A stretch of DNA of 64,000 nucleotides, from positions 1 through 64,000 of the forward strand of contig JAQUEZ010000009.1 of NCBI GenBank assembly GCA_028684915.1, given 5' to 3'. Below, in pieces: positions 37,501 through 47,615 of the stretch. The notes beneath the pieces were generated by a model, which ran no database searches, was not told the DNA's origin, and was given only the letters and a program-made list of their open reading frames with translations. A program made the translations under genes and the position numbers. Every line of letters begins with the position of its first letter. Positions within the stretch are counted from its first letter, which is position 1. Source of the stretch: Desulfobulbus sp. (lineage in GTDB: Bacteria; Desulfobacterota; Desulfobulbia; Desulfobulbales; Desulfobulbaceae).

Positions 37501-37754
37501 CCACCTTTCGTAACCATCCTGACCTGTTTGACCTTGTAATCACCGACCAGACCATGCCCGGCTTGACCGGACTTGATTTGGCCCGACGCATCCTCACCCT
37601 CCGCCCGGACATGCCGATTATCCTCTGTACCGGATACAGCACCCTGATCTCCGAAGAAGAAGCCAAGGCCCATGGCGTTCGCGCATTTGCGCTCAAACCA
37701 CTGACCAAAAAAGATCTGGCAATCCTTATCCGCAAGGTTTTGAATGTTGAATAA
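34563..37754 (+). CDS. REC-PAS-GAF-PAS-PAS kinase-REC hybrid
   Basis: A 1063-residue cytoplasmic hybrid kinase. Order: N-terminal receiver (about 5-120, D55 in LILMDIELAG), PAS (about 140-260), a GAF-like domain (about 265-420), two PAS domains (about 425-680), kinase core with GGIAHDFNNILAAVIGY (His 704), N-box MNLCTNAYHAM, G1 GDTGAGIP, G2 KGTGMGLSIV, and a C-terminal receiver (about 935-1060, D995 in VITDQTMPG). It overlaps the preceding HisKA_2 kinase by 29 bases, so the upstream kinase probably phosphorylates the N-terminal receiver. No membrane segment. Confidence 0.92.
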   Translation: MNKATLLIVEDDGILAAHLKTTIDRLGFATIGPVATGEEAVSIVRQQPIDLILMDIELAGEQNGIEAATEITGFADIPILFLTGFSQEPLLEQAKQVAPYGYLIKPVAEPELAAAVTMALQRHKLNRELQDSREALAQSEARYRHLFAHSPLGIFRCSLDGTLLEANPSLINILGYEPAPADAFAPIALGKHLDLAHQPYLELLGILHKEGTVRNHELQVKKQGGEKAWIAVSATLTPIGGLPPGQSTTVIDGFAVDITEKKRLEQVQNFLAQASSGYGDAPFFHVLIRYLAEHLNMDFVCVSELQDEARSARIVAAWRDGQIIDNFTYCLEETPCTDTVDKGICCYPDKVAKRYPNASLLKEFEAESYLGRTLFDHTSKPMGLLVAIGRAPLTNQRLAEALLQMVAGRAAGELERQLAEEKLQTTLKRFQIMLASLYPGVLVVSDAGRVEFVNPAFRTLFDLNEPLEQLIGCLPEELLQKMIRVVPDPPSFLTRVREILATRQPFRDEEIAINQDRTYQREFVPIVIDGRQYGRLWLYDDITKRRKAEEALRESEQRLRNYFELGLIGMAMLSIDRHFLHFNNRLSEIFGYSKEELAQLTWNDLTHTDDLPKDLSRFARIQRLETDIFHAEKRFLKKDGSIVHAEVILRCVRTQDGTIDHYVAMIQDITTRKLTEEKAKALRAQLLQSQKLEAIGTLAGGIAHDFNNILAAVIGYTDMAKELTEQGSPLAKDLDQVLKAGHRAKDLVRQILVFSRQSETEPINLLPVNIVKEVVKLLRPTLPSTIAIEQKISPKAGPIRIDPTQLHQILMNLCTNAYHAMEESGGILTIDLQNITFTAQDLPNTLHAKPGAYVELVVGDTGAGIPASIRDRIFDPFFTTKELGKGTGMGLSIVHGIVTGYNGFISLKSTPGEGTEFRIYLPLATQTVENEEQENEPVPQGSEHILFVDDEEVLAEMVQSMLERLGYRVTVRTSSLEALTTFRNHPDLFDLVITDQTMPGLTGLDLARRILTLRPDMPIILCTGYSTLISEEEAKAHGVRAFALKPLTKKDLAILIRKVLNVE

Positions 37755-38097
37755 AAACACTCTCAACACCGTTACCAAGGTGTTGAAAAGCACCTCGGTT
37801 TTGCGCTGTAAAACAGCGAGAGCGATAGGGCATACATCCACCATCAACTCGCTCATTAACGAGGAAGAGCAGCATCTACCACCTGCCTCAAAAGAGACAG
37901 CCCAACCCATATCGTCGGTAGCAACCAGTCGGCCAACACACTGGGATCTCTCGATATTTTTAAAAACGTACTGATTCACAACGGCGACGACGCCAAAGGA
38001 GGTGAGCCAGGGAGCTTCTTCATTATTACGTCACGGGAAAAATTTCCCTATTTTCACGGTAAACTTATCAGAGTGATATGTAGACTATCGAGTAACT
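37755..38097. other. Intergenic region after the hybrid kinase gene
   Basis: About 340 bases. Two hairpins lie near the start: CAACACC/GGTGTTG (about 37763-37784) and CGCTGT/ACAGCG (about 37804-37818). Neither has a T-run, though the first may limit read-through. I see no coding frame beyond short chance ones. Confidence 0.4.
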
Positions 38098-38126
38098 TTG
38101 ACTGGTCAACACCTGTGCTTTATGAA
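38098..38126 (+). promoter_or_regulatory. Candidate sigma-70 promoter before the 1152-residue kinase
   Basis: TTGACT (38098-38103), a 17-base spacer and TATGAA (38121-38126) give a good sigma-70 pattern. The start of transcription would be near 38133, 60 bases before the ATG at 38194. Confidence 0.5.
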
Positions 38127-38193
38127 ACAATGCCCATAGCATTCTAGTCCTCTGTACTTTTTCCCTCGCCAATACTGTGATTACCTGAACCGA

Positions 38194-41100
38194 ATGGCGC
38201 AACACTCGACATCAACGCTTTCCCGTTTCGTTTTCCGAGAATTCTGCAAAGCCGCCTTGGTGCCTCTGTTGGTCATTGAGCTGGCCCTGGTACTGCTGTA
38301 TTTCTGGATCAACGACCATAATCAGTCCAAGTCCATCGCCACCTTGGAATCGGAAAGTGTTGCCCACCTGCAGGAGATCGTGGCCGATCAGTCGCGCATT
38401 CTCGGAGAACAGCTTGCTGGCATCCAATCTTTGGCCCAGGTTCTGCAACATGAAACCACCCATTTTTTCGCCACCCCGGACCTAATTCTCCCACCATCGA
38501 TTCCGCGACCTCAGTTTGCCGTTGCCGACAACGGCATCTACTACCAAACCAACAACACCGGCGGTGGGTCGCTCTATTATTCCACGCTTACCCATATCGG
38601 TCAGGCAGAACGAGAGAAAGCCGCCCGCAGTGCCGTCCTTGATCCGGTCTATCGCAATATTTTTGCGGCCAACAAAAACATCGTTGCCATCTACCTCAAC
38701 ACCTTTGACTCGATGAACCGCTATTACCCGTTTATCGAGAAGGTCTACAGCCAATACCTGCCGGAGATGAATATCCCGCAATTTAATTTCTACTATTTGG
38801 CTGACAACACCCATAATCCGGCCCGAGGCCCGGTATGGACCGAAACCTATCTCGATCCGGCGGGACAGGGCTGGATGATGTCCTGTGTTGTCCCTATTTA
38901 TCGTGGCGATTTCCTCGAAGGCGTTGCCGGAATTGACATCACCATTAAAAAATTTCTCGAGAACATTCTTAATCTACATCTCCCTTGGGGCGCGGAAGCC
39001 TTTCTCGTCGACGGCAAGGGCACCATCATGGCCATGCCGACCGGAGTGGAGCGCTTGCTTGGCTTAAGCGAACTCCGCGAATTCGTCTACAAAACTAAGA
39101 TAGCCCAGGATACCTACAAACCCGAACAGTTCAATCTGCTGAAGGCGCAGATGCCGGGAGTGGCCGAGACCGTGACCAAGGTTCTGCCACGCGATCGAGC
39201 TGTGACCGAGCTGCAGATCGGCAAGGCACGGATGCTGCTGGCCCAGGCCACGGAATCGGTTTCCGGCTGGAAATTGATGGTACTTGCGGACAAACAACAT
39301 ATCCTTCAGCCCATCACCACCCTGGAACGTCAGGCTCGGCAGATCGGTTACGCGGTGATCGCCGCCATGCTCTTTTTCTACACCCTCTTTTTTCTCTATT
39401 TGCTGCTCAATGCCGGACGCATTTCCCGGACAATCAGTGCGCCGGTTTCCGAAATTTCCCATCGCTCGGGCGAAATTGCCCAAGAGCACTATGCCACCGC
39501 ATTTCCCCAAAGTGGGATTCAAGAGCTTGACGAGCTCTGCGCAAGCTATGCGGCCATGGTCAAGAAAATCCAGGCATTGCACATTCGTCTCAACCGGCAG
39601 ATCGAGCTGGCCAACGATGAAATCCAAGAACGACGACAGACTCAAGAGGCCTTGAAAAAAAGTGAACAGACACTACAGGCGATTTTTGATCATAGTTTTC
39701 AGTTCATCGGCCTGCTTGAACCAAGTGGCACCCTGATCGCGGCCAACAAAACCGGGCTTGATTTCATCGGGTGCCGGGCCGAGGATGTACTCGGCAAACC
39801 CTTCTGGCTCACCCCCTGGTGGAACCATGCACCGGAGCTGCAACAGCAACTGCGGGATCAGCTGAAAAAGGCTTCATTGGGAAGCCCGATCCGCTTTGAA
39901 ACCACCCATGTCGGCGCAAACGGGAAAAGAGAAACAATCGACTTCACCATCAGTCCGGTCAAGGATGCCCAAGGGCGGGTAATCCTCCTGATCCCCGAAG
40001 GACGGATCATCACCGAATTGAAAGAGGTGGAGCAGCAACTGCGTCAAGCCAAGGAGCATGCCGAAACGGCCAACCAGGCTAAATCGCAGTTCCTGGCCAA
40101 CATGAGCCATGAAATCCGCACCCCGATGAATGCCATTCTCGGCATGACCCACCTGGCGGCTCAGGTGCGGGACGAGGAAAAACGGCAACGCTTCCTGGAA
40201 ACGGTTCGGCAATCGGCAGAAAGCCTGCTTGGATTGTTGAACGATATTCTCGATTTCTCCAAGATGGAAGCCGGCCTCTTGCCGCTCAATTGCATCCCCT
40301 TTGCTTTAGATCGCCTACTGGCGGGAATAGCCTCCACCATGCAGGTCCCGGCCTTGGAAAAAGGATTGGATTTGAAGATAGAAGCCAATGACCATCTTCC
40401 CCCCTGCCTGTACGGCGACGATATGCGTTTGCGCCAAATCCTGATCAATCTGGTCGGCAACGCGATCAAATTCACCAGCACTGGCCGTGTGACCCTGCGT
40501 ATTTTTCAGGATGATGATGGGGCTTACCCCGCCCAATTCAATCTTCATTGTGCAGTGGAAGATACCGGTATCGGTATTGCCGAGGACAAGCTGGCAATGA
40601 TTTTCAAGAGCTTTGAGCAAGTCGACACCTCGTATGCCCGAAAATATGGAGGCAGCGGGCTGGGACTCGCCATCTGCAAACAACTAGTCGAACTGATGGG
40701 CGGTCGCATCTGGGTGGAAAGCAGCGAGGGAGTGGGGTCGACCTTCCATTTCGTTGTGCCATTGTCCCCCTGCGATTCGCCGCTCTCAGCTGAGGACAAG
40801 AACTTACCCCAGAGGACCTCTTTGACTGTCACAGGTTTACGTCTTTTGGTGGTCGACGACAACGAGGTGAACCGTGACGTTGCCAGCCTGACCTTAGAGC
40901 AGCAACACAGCGTGGTCACGGCCAATAACGGCCTGGAGGCTTTGGGGAAAATTGCCGCTCAAGATTTCGATGCGGTATTAATGGATGTGCAGATGCCGCT
41001 CATGGATGGTTTAAATGCCACCTCGATCATTCGGACACTGGAGGTCGGCAACCGGCCAAAGACGCCCCTTGCCGATGAGCTGCACCGAGTGCTCGCCCCT

Positions 41101-41652
41101 AAACTTTTTGGACGCCATCTCCCGATCATGGCAATGACCGCCCATGCCATGGGCAGTGACCGCCAAATGTGCCTTGAAGCCGGCATGGATACGTACGTCA
41201 CCAAACCCATTATCCCCGGCCAACTCCAAGAGGCTCTCGCGAGCCTGTTCCACTCCCCTGCCGAGTCATCCCCGGTGTCGGAAAAGAATATCAGCCTACA
41301 GCAATCTGCCCCTCCCTTACCAACAAAGGAGGAGGTGCATCTCTATCTTCACCAAACAACACGACTTAAGGAGGAGCAGATCGCGAAAATCCTTACCTCT
41401 GCCTGCCAAAGCATGACGTATCATCTTACAGTAGCCACCCAAGCTCTGCGGCAGAAAGATAAACCAACCCTGGCCCGTGCCTGCCATACCCTCAAAGGGA
41501 CTTTGCTGCAGTGTGGACTGGTTACCTGGGCCGACAAGGCCCAATCCATCTACAACGGTGCCCGCGAAAACCGCGAGCTCCCCTATGAGCTGCTCCTGGA
41601 AGATTTGCAGACAGGATTGGCACCGCTGATCGAGACCTGCAAGTTGCCCTAA
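38194..41652 (+). CDS. Cache-PAS hybrid kinase with REC and Hpt
   Basis: A 1152-residue membrane phosphorelay kinase. Helix 1 (about 15-38), a large periplasmic double Cache sensor (about 40-385, with [23 protein letters not shown]) and helix 2 (about 390-410) lead to a HAMP-like linker and PAS (about 490-615). The kinase core has [16 protein letters not shown] (His 639), [18 protein letters not shown] and GLGLAIC. A receiver (about 880-1020, D931 in [10 protein letters not shown]) and a C-terminal Hpt domain (His 1098 in [12 protein letters not shown]) follow. It is the first of three close paralogs (others at 47616 and 60505). The protein carries a full His-Asp-His relay. Confidence 0.94.
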   Translation: MAQHSTSTLSRFVFREFCKAALVPLLVIELALVLLYFWINDHNQSKSIATLESESVAHLQEIVADQSRILGEQLAGIQSLAQVLQHETTHFFATPDLILPPSIPRPQFAVADNGIYYQTNNTGGGSLYYSTLTHIGQAEREKAARSAVLDPVYRNIFAANKNIVAIYLNTFDSMNRYYPFIEKVYSQYLPEMNIPQFNFYYLADNTHNPARGPVWTETYLDPAGQGWMMSCVVPIYRGDFLEGVAGIDITIKKFLENILNLHLPWGAEAFLVDGKGTIMAMPTGVERLLGLSELREFVYKTKIAQDTYKPEQFNLLKAQMPGVAETVTKVLPRDRAVTELQIGKARMLLAQATESVSGWKLMVLADKQHILQPITTLERQARQIGYAVIAAMLFFYTLFFLYLLLNAGRISRTISAPVSEISHRSGEIAQEHYATAFPQSGIQELDELCASYAAMVKKIQALHIRLNRQIELANDEIQERRQTQEALKKSEQTLQAIFDHSFQFIGLLEPSGTLIAANKTGLDFIGCRAEDVLGKPFWLTPWWNHAPELQQQLRDQLKKASLGSPIRFETTHVGANGKRETIDFTISPVKDAQGRVILLIPEGRIITELKEVEQQLRQAKEHAETANQAKSQFLANMSHEIRTPMNAILGMTHLAAQVRDEEKRQRFLETVRQSAESLLGLLNDILDFSKMEAGLLPLNCIPFALDRLLAGIASTMQVPALEKGLDLKIEANDHLPPCLYGDDMRLRQILINLVGNAIKFTSTGRVTLRIFQDDDGAYPAQFNLHCAVEDTGIGIAEDKLAMIFKSFEQVDTSYARKYGGSGLGLAICKQLVELMGGRIWVESSEGVGSTFHFVVPLSPCDSPLSAEDKNLPQRTSLTVTGLRLLVVDDNEVNRDVASLTLEQQHSVVTANNGLEALGKIAAQDFDAVLMDVQMPLMDGLNATSIIRTLEVGNRPKTPLADELHRVLAPKLFGRHLPIMAMTAHAMGSDRQMCLEAGMDTYVTKPIIPGQLQEALASLFHSPAESSPVSEKNISLQQSAPPLPTKEEVHLYLHQTTRLKEEQIAKILTSACQSMTYHLTVATQALRQKDKPTLARACHTLKGTLLQCGLVTWADKAQSIYNGARENRELPYELLLEDLQTGLAPLIETCKLP

Positions 41653-42131
41653 ATAACGTCTATTCACAACCCACCGTTATTCCGAATCCCCCCGCACAAG
41701 TTTGTAAAATTAGGGTTTTTCCTAGTAGACATTTGCCTCAAGTTTCTATAATTACAGAGCCGATCTTGTTGCAAAAAAAAAAAACGGAAAGCATTGCGGG
41801 GAAGGCTTTTTTGCCACCTCCCCGGCAGTACCATTCCACTTCAGCAAGGCAGTAAGCAAATTTGGCACGTCGCACTCGCGATTTGATGTGAAAGCGACCT
41901 TCTCGACGCCTTGACGTATATAAGAAAAATGACGCATCCACTCTGCTGCCCACCTTTGAGCCCTCACCTTGCCGGTTCTTCCATTTTCAACAACCCCGCT
42001 TTGGCAAGCCAGCAGCCATTTCTGCCACCACGGATACACCGGGTTGCATGCTTGCCGCAAACCGGCGAAGGGCAGTACCGTTTTTTCACCTCGTATTTTT
42101 ACCCACTCAGCCGCCGGAGAATTTTGCGCTG
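41653..42131. other. Long intergenic block with promoter-like element
   Basis: About 480 bases. TATAAT (41747-41752) with TAGACA 15 bases upstream may start a leader of about 370 bases for the receiver gene at 42132. A run of 12 A lies at 41773-41784. GGCAGTACC (near 41824) and GCAGTACC (near 42072) recur in direct orientation. The minus strand has an open frame of 102 codons (42060-41752) with ordinary-looking composition (GVEKVAFTSNRECDVPN). I recognise no family and see no ribosome-binding site. Confidence 0.35.
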
Positions 42132-42518
42132 ATGGAACAACAGATGAGCACTCCCCCAGCCCATATTCTTCTAGTCGACGATGAGGAGGGAATCATTGAC
42201 ATCACCTGCTATCGCATCCACAAGCTGGGATACCAGGTCAGCGCTCACACCAGCGCCCTCCACGCCCTGGCAGATTTCCGCGAGCATCCGGATCGTTACC
42301 AGGTGGTGATTACTGATTTTTTCATGCCGGAAATGGATGGTGCCCATCTAGCCCAGGCCCTGAAATCAATCCGCCCCGATGTGCCAATCATCCTCTGCAC
42401 CGGTGGTCACTCAGGCTATAGCGACCAAGACCTGTTCGCCAACGGGATCGACCGGATTCTGTACAAGCCGGTCTCCCAAAAATCGTTAACCGATATCCTG
42501 ACCTTGATGATAACCTAA
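42132..42518 (+). CDS. Single-domain response regulator
   Basis: A 128-residue stand-alone receiver: HILLVDDEEGII, phospho-Asp D62 in VVITDFFMPEMDG, Thr in PIILCTGG and Lys in ILYKPVS. There is no output domain, so it probably acts as a phosphorelay shuttle or binds a partner. It lies between a REC-Hpt kinase and the LuxR-type regulator. The start is ATG 42132; ATG 42144 is also possible. GGAGA lies 13 bases upstream, which is rather far. Confidence 0.88.
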   Translation: MEQQMSTPPAHILLVDDEEGIIDITCYRIHKLGYQVSAHTSALHALADFREHPDRYQVVITDFFMPEMDGAHLAQALKSIRPDVPIILCTGGHSGYSDQDLFANGIDRILYKPVSQKSLTDILTLMIT

Positions 42519-42529
42519 GTTAAAGAATG

Positions 42530-42550
42530 ATGGACTGTTTACGAGTCCAG
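42530..42550. repeat. Remnant of the MITE end hairpin
   Basis: ATGGACTGTTTACGAGTCC reads as the self-complementary left end of the mobile-element family (compare ATGGACTCGTAAAAAGTCC at 7682). No other part of the element follows, so it is a fragment or a chance hairpin. It lies between the receiver and LuxR-type genes. Confidence 0.4.
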
Positions 42551-42619
42551 CAAAGAATACATTTCGAAAATTTACTCTTATCGAACACCCCTCAACGCTG
42601 TAGAGGCTGCTGTTAGCTT

Positions 42620-43288
42620 ATGCCCTCTTGTCCTACAACCGGCTCTATTCTGATTGTTGAAGATGATCCCCAATTGTGCAATAACATGGCCCTCATCCTC
42701 AGCCTTGAGGATTTTGAGGTCAGGGTGGCGCACAACGGTTCAATCGGCCTGCAACTGATTGAGGAAAAACAACCGGACCTGATCCTCTGCGACATCCTCA
42801 TGCCCGGTATGGACGGCCACGCCTTCCATGAGAACATCAAACAACACCCTGATTGGGCCAGTATCCTGTTCATTTTTGTATCCGCGCTCAATGATCAATC
42901 CCATGTACGCCGGGGAATGCTTGCCGGAGCTGATGACTACCTTCCCAAACCTTTCTCTGCCGAGGAACTCCTCACAGCGGTCAAGGTTCGTCTCATGCGG
43001 CGCCATTTGATCTGCGTAACCGAACCCAGCTCGATCCCTCCCCTCCCCACGGAGGCCATCCCCAAAGAACAGGCCCTTCTTCTCCAACGAATTTCTCGCC
43101 GTGAACGAGAAGTTCTGCTATTAGTAGCCCAAGGTGACACCACCAAGGAGATTGCCAACCAGTTGTTTATCAGCCCCAAAACAGTGGAGGCCCACCGCTC
43201 GCAACTGATGAAAAAATTGGGGGCAACCAATGCAGCGGCGCTGGCCCGCTGGGCATCGCTGCTCGAGCCATGGCCCCACTCTTCCTGA
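42620..43288 (+). CDS. LuxR/NarL-type response regulator
   Basis: A 222-residue transcription regulator. N-terminal receiver (about 8-125): ILIVEDDPQLC, phospho-Asp D58 in LILCDILMPGMDG, Lys in YLPKPFSAEEL. A linker leads to the C-terminal HTH (about 155-212): ISRREREVLLLVAQGDTTKEI, NQLFISPKTVEAHRSQLMKKL. It is a probable transcriptional output of the surrounding phosphorelay. The ATG at 42620 has only weak purines upstream. Confidence 0.93.
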   Translation: MPSCPTTGSILIVEDDPQLCNNMALILSLEDFEVRVAHNGSIGLQLIEEKQPDLILCDILMPGMDGHAFHENIKQHPDWASILFIFVSALNDQSHVRRGMLAGADDYLPKPFSAEELLTAVKVRLMRRHLICVTEPSSIPPLPTEAIPKEQALLLQRISRREREVLLLVAQGDTTKEIANQLFISPKTVEAHRSQLMKKLGATNAAALARWASLLEPWPHSS

Positions 43289-43364
43289 CGCACAATTCTC
43301 AAAAAAAAACGCCTCAACCTCGATCTCCGTCCCCCCTCGAACAGGTTCTTTGTTATGATCGACA

Positions 43365-46300
43365 ATGTATGAGGAATCTTTGATTACACCCAAACCATCC
43401 CCCCTGCTCTACCTTGCCTGCCTGATTGCCGGAATCCTGGCCAATCAGTTACCTTTTACGCTGTTTTTCAACATAGACCTGCTCTTCGGCAGCATCTTCG
43501 CCCTGCTCACGCTCCGAATCTTTGGGCTCCCCCTGGGATGTTTGGCCGCCACGCTGATTGCGCTCCCCACCTATTTTCTCTGGCACCACCCCTTTGCCCT
43601 ACTCATCATGAGTGCGGAAGCGATCGTGGCCGGCTGGCTGCACCGCCGTTACCAGTTAAGTCTGCTCTTTGCCGATACCCTCTACTGGCTTCTGCTCGGC
43701 CTGCCTCTGGTTTATACCTTCTATGGTCTGGTGATGGCGGCCTCGACCTCAAGCACCATCACAATGACCAAGCAGGCCACCAACGGCATTGCCAACGCAC
43801 TTATCGCCGACCTACTTTTTTACAGCTGGCTGGCGTTTTTTCGCCGGGAAAAGTTAGCCCTTCGAGAGATGCCTGCCAACCTACTGGCAGCCTTTGCCCT
43901 CCTCCCGACCCTTTTGATTTTCATGTGCACCGCCCGGCAGGATTATGCCCATGCCAAGTTGATTGCTCGTGACGAGTTGGTTAGTCACAGCCGCCAGATG
44001 GAACAGGCTCTGAGCCAATGGCTGCAAGATCGTCGTCTCTCACTGGTTCGCCTGAGCCAACATGAGCGTGGTGCCCCTGGTTCACGCCTGCAGCAAGCCA
44101 TTGAATGGCTGCTGCTCACCGACAAAAATTTCGAACGAATTTGCGCTGTCGACGAACATAATCGAGCCATTGCCATGGCACCGAAATATGATCAACCGGG
44201 CCAGCCGCTTATCGGAGACGTTGTTCCCCCTTTTGCCGAAATCGAGACGCTCAAAACCAGCCGGGCTCCGCAACTGACCGGCGTTGTCTGGAGGCGAGTC
44301 GGCGAGCCCAAGCCGGTGGTTCTCAATGTAGTTCCCCTTGCCGCTGAAAACGCCTACCAAGGGTATATTGGCGGTCGAATCCAGCTCAACAAGCTCGCTC
44401 CCCTTCTAGACACTCTCTGCCCTGCGGCTCTACAGTACACCCTCCTCGACCAAGCACAACGGGTAGTAATCAGCAATCGACCGCAACGCAGGCTCATGGC
44501 CCCCTATCAACGAGGTCCCGGTCATCTTGAATTAACAGAAATCGATCTCATGCTCTGGGTCCCTGAGGCAGCGCCCAACAAACCGTATTCGGAACGCTGG
44601 CGCTCTGCGGTTTTCTTTAAACAGCTGCCTATTCATGCCACCCCAGGCTGGACCCTTTTGGTCGAGAACCCGGTCAGCAAACTGCAAAACGAACTGTATT
44701 CACGGTACGGCCTTAAATTCACGCTCCTTTTTGTCGCCGTGTTGTTCTGCCTTGCCGGATCGGCCCTGATCAATCGCAGGATTATCGCGACCCTGGCCGA
44801 ACTGAGCACCTGGACCGGGAATCTCTCCCGCCAAATTCAAGATGCCCAACCGCCGGCTCCATGCCCGTCCAGCCGCTGGCGGGAAGTAAGCCAATTGATC
44901 GACCAGTTCCATCACATGGCCACGGAACTCAAAATCCAGTTTGCCGCTGCACAAAAAATGAATCTTCTGCTTGAACAGCGAGTGAAGGAGCGAACCAACG
45001 CGCTTCAAGTGAGCCGCGACCTGCTGCAGCATCTGACCGAGGCGGTTCCTGTGGGCATCTTCCATGCCGATCAAAATGGGCAGATAACCTTTTGCAACGC
45101 CAAACTGGGTGAGCTCCACGGCCTGGATCCTCAAAAAATTCTAGCCGAAGCGTGGATGTCCTCCGTCCATCCCGAGGACCAGGATCGTATCCGCAACTCA
45201 TGGACCACCAATATCAGCGCCGCCTCACCCTTCTTTTCCGATGAATTCCGTCTTCTCGCTCCCGATGGCCAGATCCATTGGGTCTGCGGCATTGCGAAAC
45301 GGCTTGAGCTCTCAAGCGAACAGGCCCCCAGGTACATCGGTTGCGTGGTTGACGTAACCGAGAACAAAGCCAGCGAACTGGCCCTACGCGAACATTCCGT
45401 CAACCTGGGCAACCTGATTGAAACCACCAATGACCTGGTGGTGGTCACCGATCCAGGGGGACGGATTCTCTTTTTTAACCAGGCCGTCCACCTGGCCCTT
45501 GGGTACCGCCAGACGCAACTGGCCACTCTGCGACTGAACGATCTGTATACCGCTGAAAACGTTTCGCTTCTCAACACCCAACTGGCCAGCCTTCTTCAGG
45601 GAAAACCGTTATCCAACCGTCTGCCGTTACAAACGGCGGCAGGAGCCGTTTTTCCGGTATCAGCGCGACTCTCCCGGGGCACCTGGAACGACAAGAATTG
45701 TTATTTCTTTTTTTTCAAGGACCTTCGCCAGGAAGAAGAGGCCAGACGCCTCTTCCAGCGCCTGTTCCATAACAACCCTACCCTGATGGCCCTCACTTCG
45801 TTGCCCGACCGGCGTCTGATCGATGTCAATGCAGCCTTTGAGCGAACCTTGGGCTACTCACGGGAGGAGGCCATCGGCAAGACGGCAATCGAACTTGGTC
45901 TCTTCATCTATCCGGAACAACGGCAAGCCGCATTGCAGCTTCTGCACGGCCAGGAAAGTCTCAACGGGATGATGATGCAGATTCGTTGCAAAAATGGAGT
46001 AATTGTCGACGGACTCTTTTCCGGGGAAAAAATACTGAGCGAGGGGCACGAATACTGGCTCAGCGTCATGGTCGACATCACCCCCTGGAAACTGGCCCAA
46101 GAGGCTCTGCAACGCCGCGAATCCTATCTCACCGCCATCATTGAATCGCAACCCGGCCTGGTCTGGCTCAAAGATGAAGCGTCTCGTTTTCTCACCGTGA
46201 ACACCGCCTTTTCCCGTGCCTGCGGTAAAAGAACCCCAGACCAGGTAGTCGGGAAGCTCGATTTCGATCTCTGGCCCCGTGAGCTCGCGGCAGCCTACCG

Positions 46301-47612
46301 CGACGATGATCTACGGGTTATAGAAAATGGGGCGTCGCTTATGATTGAAGAAGCGATAGCCGATCAAGGTGAGCTCAAGTGGTTTGAAACCTTTAAGACC
46401 CCGATCTTTGACAATTTAAATCGGGTTATCGGCACCGCTGGCTATGCCCGGGACATCACCGAACGGAGGCAGGCAGAAACAGATTTACGGGAAAGCCGGG
46501 AACGGTTGTTGACAGCCACCTCTGCAGCCCAGCTCGGGGTCTATTCCTATGATTTCATCACCGACGAAATCTACTATTCTCCGCAATTCCTCAGCCACTA
46601 CGGCCTGCCACCGGATTCAATGCTTGAACTCGATGACGATCTCGTCCCCAAAGCTCTTCACCCCGAGGATAAACCGGAATTCTTCAGGCGGATGATTGCA
46701 GCCAACACCCCTGGTGGTGATGGCATTTTTGAACATGAGTTTCGGATTATCCGTGTAGACGGTGCAATACGTTGGCTGCGGGTCGTTGGCCAGACCCTCT
46801 TTAGTGACGAGACCAACTCTTCCCATCCGCTTCGCTCATCGGGTATCATCCAAGATTTAAGTGAGCGCAAGAAAATGGAACAGGCGCTGCGCACCTCGCA
46901 GGAACAGGCTTTGGCGGCGAACGCCGAAAAAACGACCCTGCTCTCCACCGTTGCCCATGAATTTCGCACCCCGCTCAGCCTCCTGTCCAGTAGCCTGGAC
47001 ATTTTAGAACGCTATGATGCCCGACTCAGCGATGAACAACGGCAAACACAAAAAAATTATCTACGTAATGCAGTCAATCAGCTCAAACACCTGGTTGATA
47101 CGACCCTGGCCTTTAACCGAACCGGAGGCACCCCACCAGTGATCAAAACTTCAACGGTTGATCTGGCCGAACTGTGTCCGACCATCTGCCGGGAAATCAG
47201 ACTCGTCTGGTCTCAGGAACATGATTTTCTGATGGATATTTCTCCGAAAGTTGGTTCAATGTTGTTGGATGAATCCCTTTTCCGCAGAATTGTTGAAAAT
47301 TTGCTCACCAACGCTTTTCTCTACACCCCTCCGGGTGGCCAAATTCGGTTTTCGGTCAATTCGAGGAATACTCATCTCTCGATCGAGGTGGCGGACCAAG
47401 GCGTTGGAATTTCGGATGCGGATCTGCCCCATATTTTTAACGCCTATTATCGTGGAGACAACATCGGCCCGGCCCGTGGTATGGGCCTGGGACTCAATAT
47501 CGTGCGCACAACGGTGGAACGCCTGGGCGGACGAATCTCCTTGACCAGCCAACTGCACCGAGGGACAACCTTCCGAGTTGAACTCCCTCTTGAACCATGG
47601 ATCGATTCATAA
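43365..47612 (+). CDS. Membrane sensor kinase with five PAS domains
   Basis: A 1415-residue kinase. The N-terminal part has about six membrane helices (10-165, MASE-like), then another at about 175-190, a periplasmic Cache-like stretch (about 200-440), a further helix (about 447-467) and a HAMP/coiled-coil linker. Five PAS domains follow (about 555-675, 680-790, 800-910, 925-1035, 1045-1170). The kinase core has VAHEFRTPLSLLSSSL (His 1198), NLLTNAFLYTP, ADQGVGIS and GMGLGLNIV. It has no receiver and so must pass phosphate to another protein. The next gene starts three bases after its stop. The identity of the N-terminal membrane module is uncertain. Confidence 0.9.
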   Translation: MYEESLITPKPSPLLYLACLIAGILANQLPFTLFFNIDLLFGSIFALLTLRIFGLPLGCLAATLIALPTYFLWHHPFALLIMSAEAIVAGWLHRRYQLSLLFADTLYWLLLGLPLVYTFYGLVMAASTSSTITMTKQATNGIANALIADLLFYSWLAFFRREKLALREMPANLLAAFALLPTLLIFMCTARQDYAHAKLIARDELVSHSRQMEQALSQWLQDRRLSLVRLSQHERGAPGSRLQQAIEWLLLTDKNFERICAVDEHNRAIAMAPKYDQPGQPLIGDVVPPFAEIETLKTSRAPQLTGVVWRRVGEPKPVVLNVVPLAAENAYQGYIGGRIQLNKLAPLLDTLCPAALQYTLLDQAQRVVISNRPQRRLMAPYQRGPGHLELTEIDLMLWVPEAAPNKPYSERWRSAVFFKQLPIHATPGWTLLVENPVSKLQNELYSRYGLKFTLLFVAVLFCLAGSALINRRIIATLAELSTWTGNLSRQIQDAQPPAPCPSSRWREVSQLIDQFHHMATELKIQFAAAQKMNLLLEQRVKERTNALQVSRDLLQHLTEAVPVGIFHADQNGQITFCNAKLGELHGLDPQKILAEAWMSSVHPEDQDRIRNSWTTNISAASPFFSDEFRLLAPDGQIHWVCGIAKRLELSSEQAPRYIGCVVDVTENKASELALREHSVNLGNLIETTNDLVVVTDPGGRILFFNQAVHLALGYRQTQLATLRLNDLYTAENVSLLNTQLASLLQGKPLSNRLPLQTAAGAVFPVSARLSRGTWNDKNCYFFFFKDLRQEEEARRLFQRLFHNNPTLMALTSLPDRRLIDVNAAFERTLGYSREEAIGKTAIELGLFIYPEQRQAALQLLHGQESLNGMMMQIRCKNGVIVDGLFSGEKILSEGHEYWLSVMVDITPWKLAQEALQRRESYLTAIIESQPGLVWLKDEASRFLTVNTAFSRACGKRTPDQVVGKLDFDLWPRELAAAYRDDDLRVIENGASLMIEEAIADQGELKWFETFKTPIFDNLNRVIGTAGYARDITERRQAETDLRESRERLLTATSAAQLGVYSYDFITDEIYYSPQFLSHYGLPPDSMLELDDDLVPKALHPEDKPEFFRRMIAANTPGGDGIFEHEFRIIRVDGAIRWLRVVGQTLFSDETNSSHPLRSSGIIQDLSERKKMEQALRTSQEQALAANAEKTTLLSTVAHEFRTPLSLLSSSLDILERYDARLSDEQRQTQKNYLRNAVNQLKHLVDTTLAFNRTGGTPPVIKTSTVDLAELCPTICREIRLVWSQEHDFLMDISPKVGSMLLDESLFRRIVENLLTNAFLYTPPGGQIRFSVNSRNTHLSIEVADQGVGISDADLPHIFNAYYRGDNIGPARGMGLGLNIVRTTVERLGGRISLTSQLHRGTTFRVELPLEPWIDS

Positions 47613-47615
47613 CTG

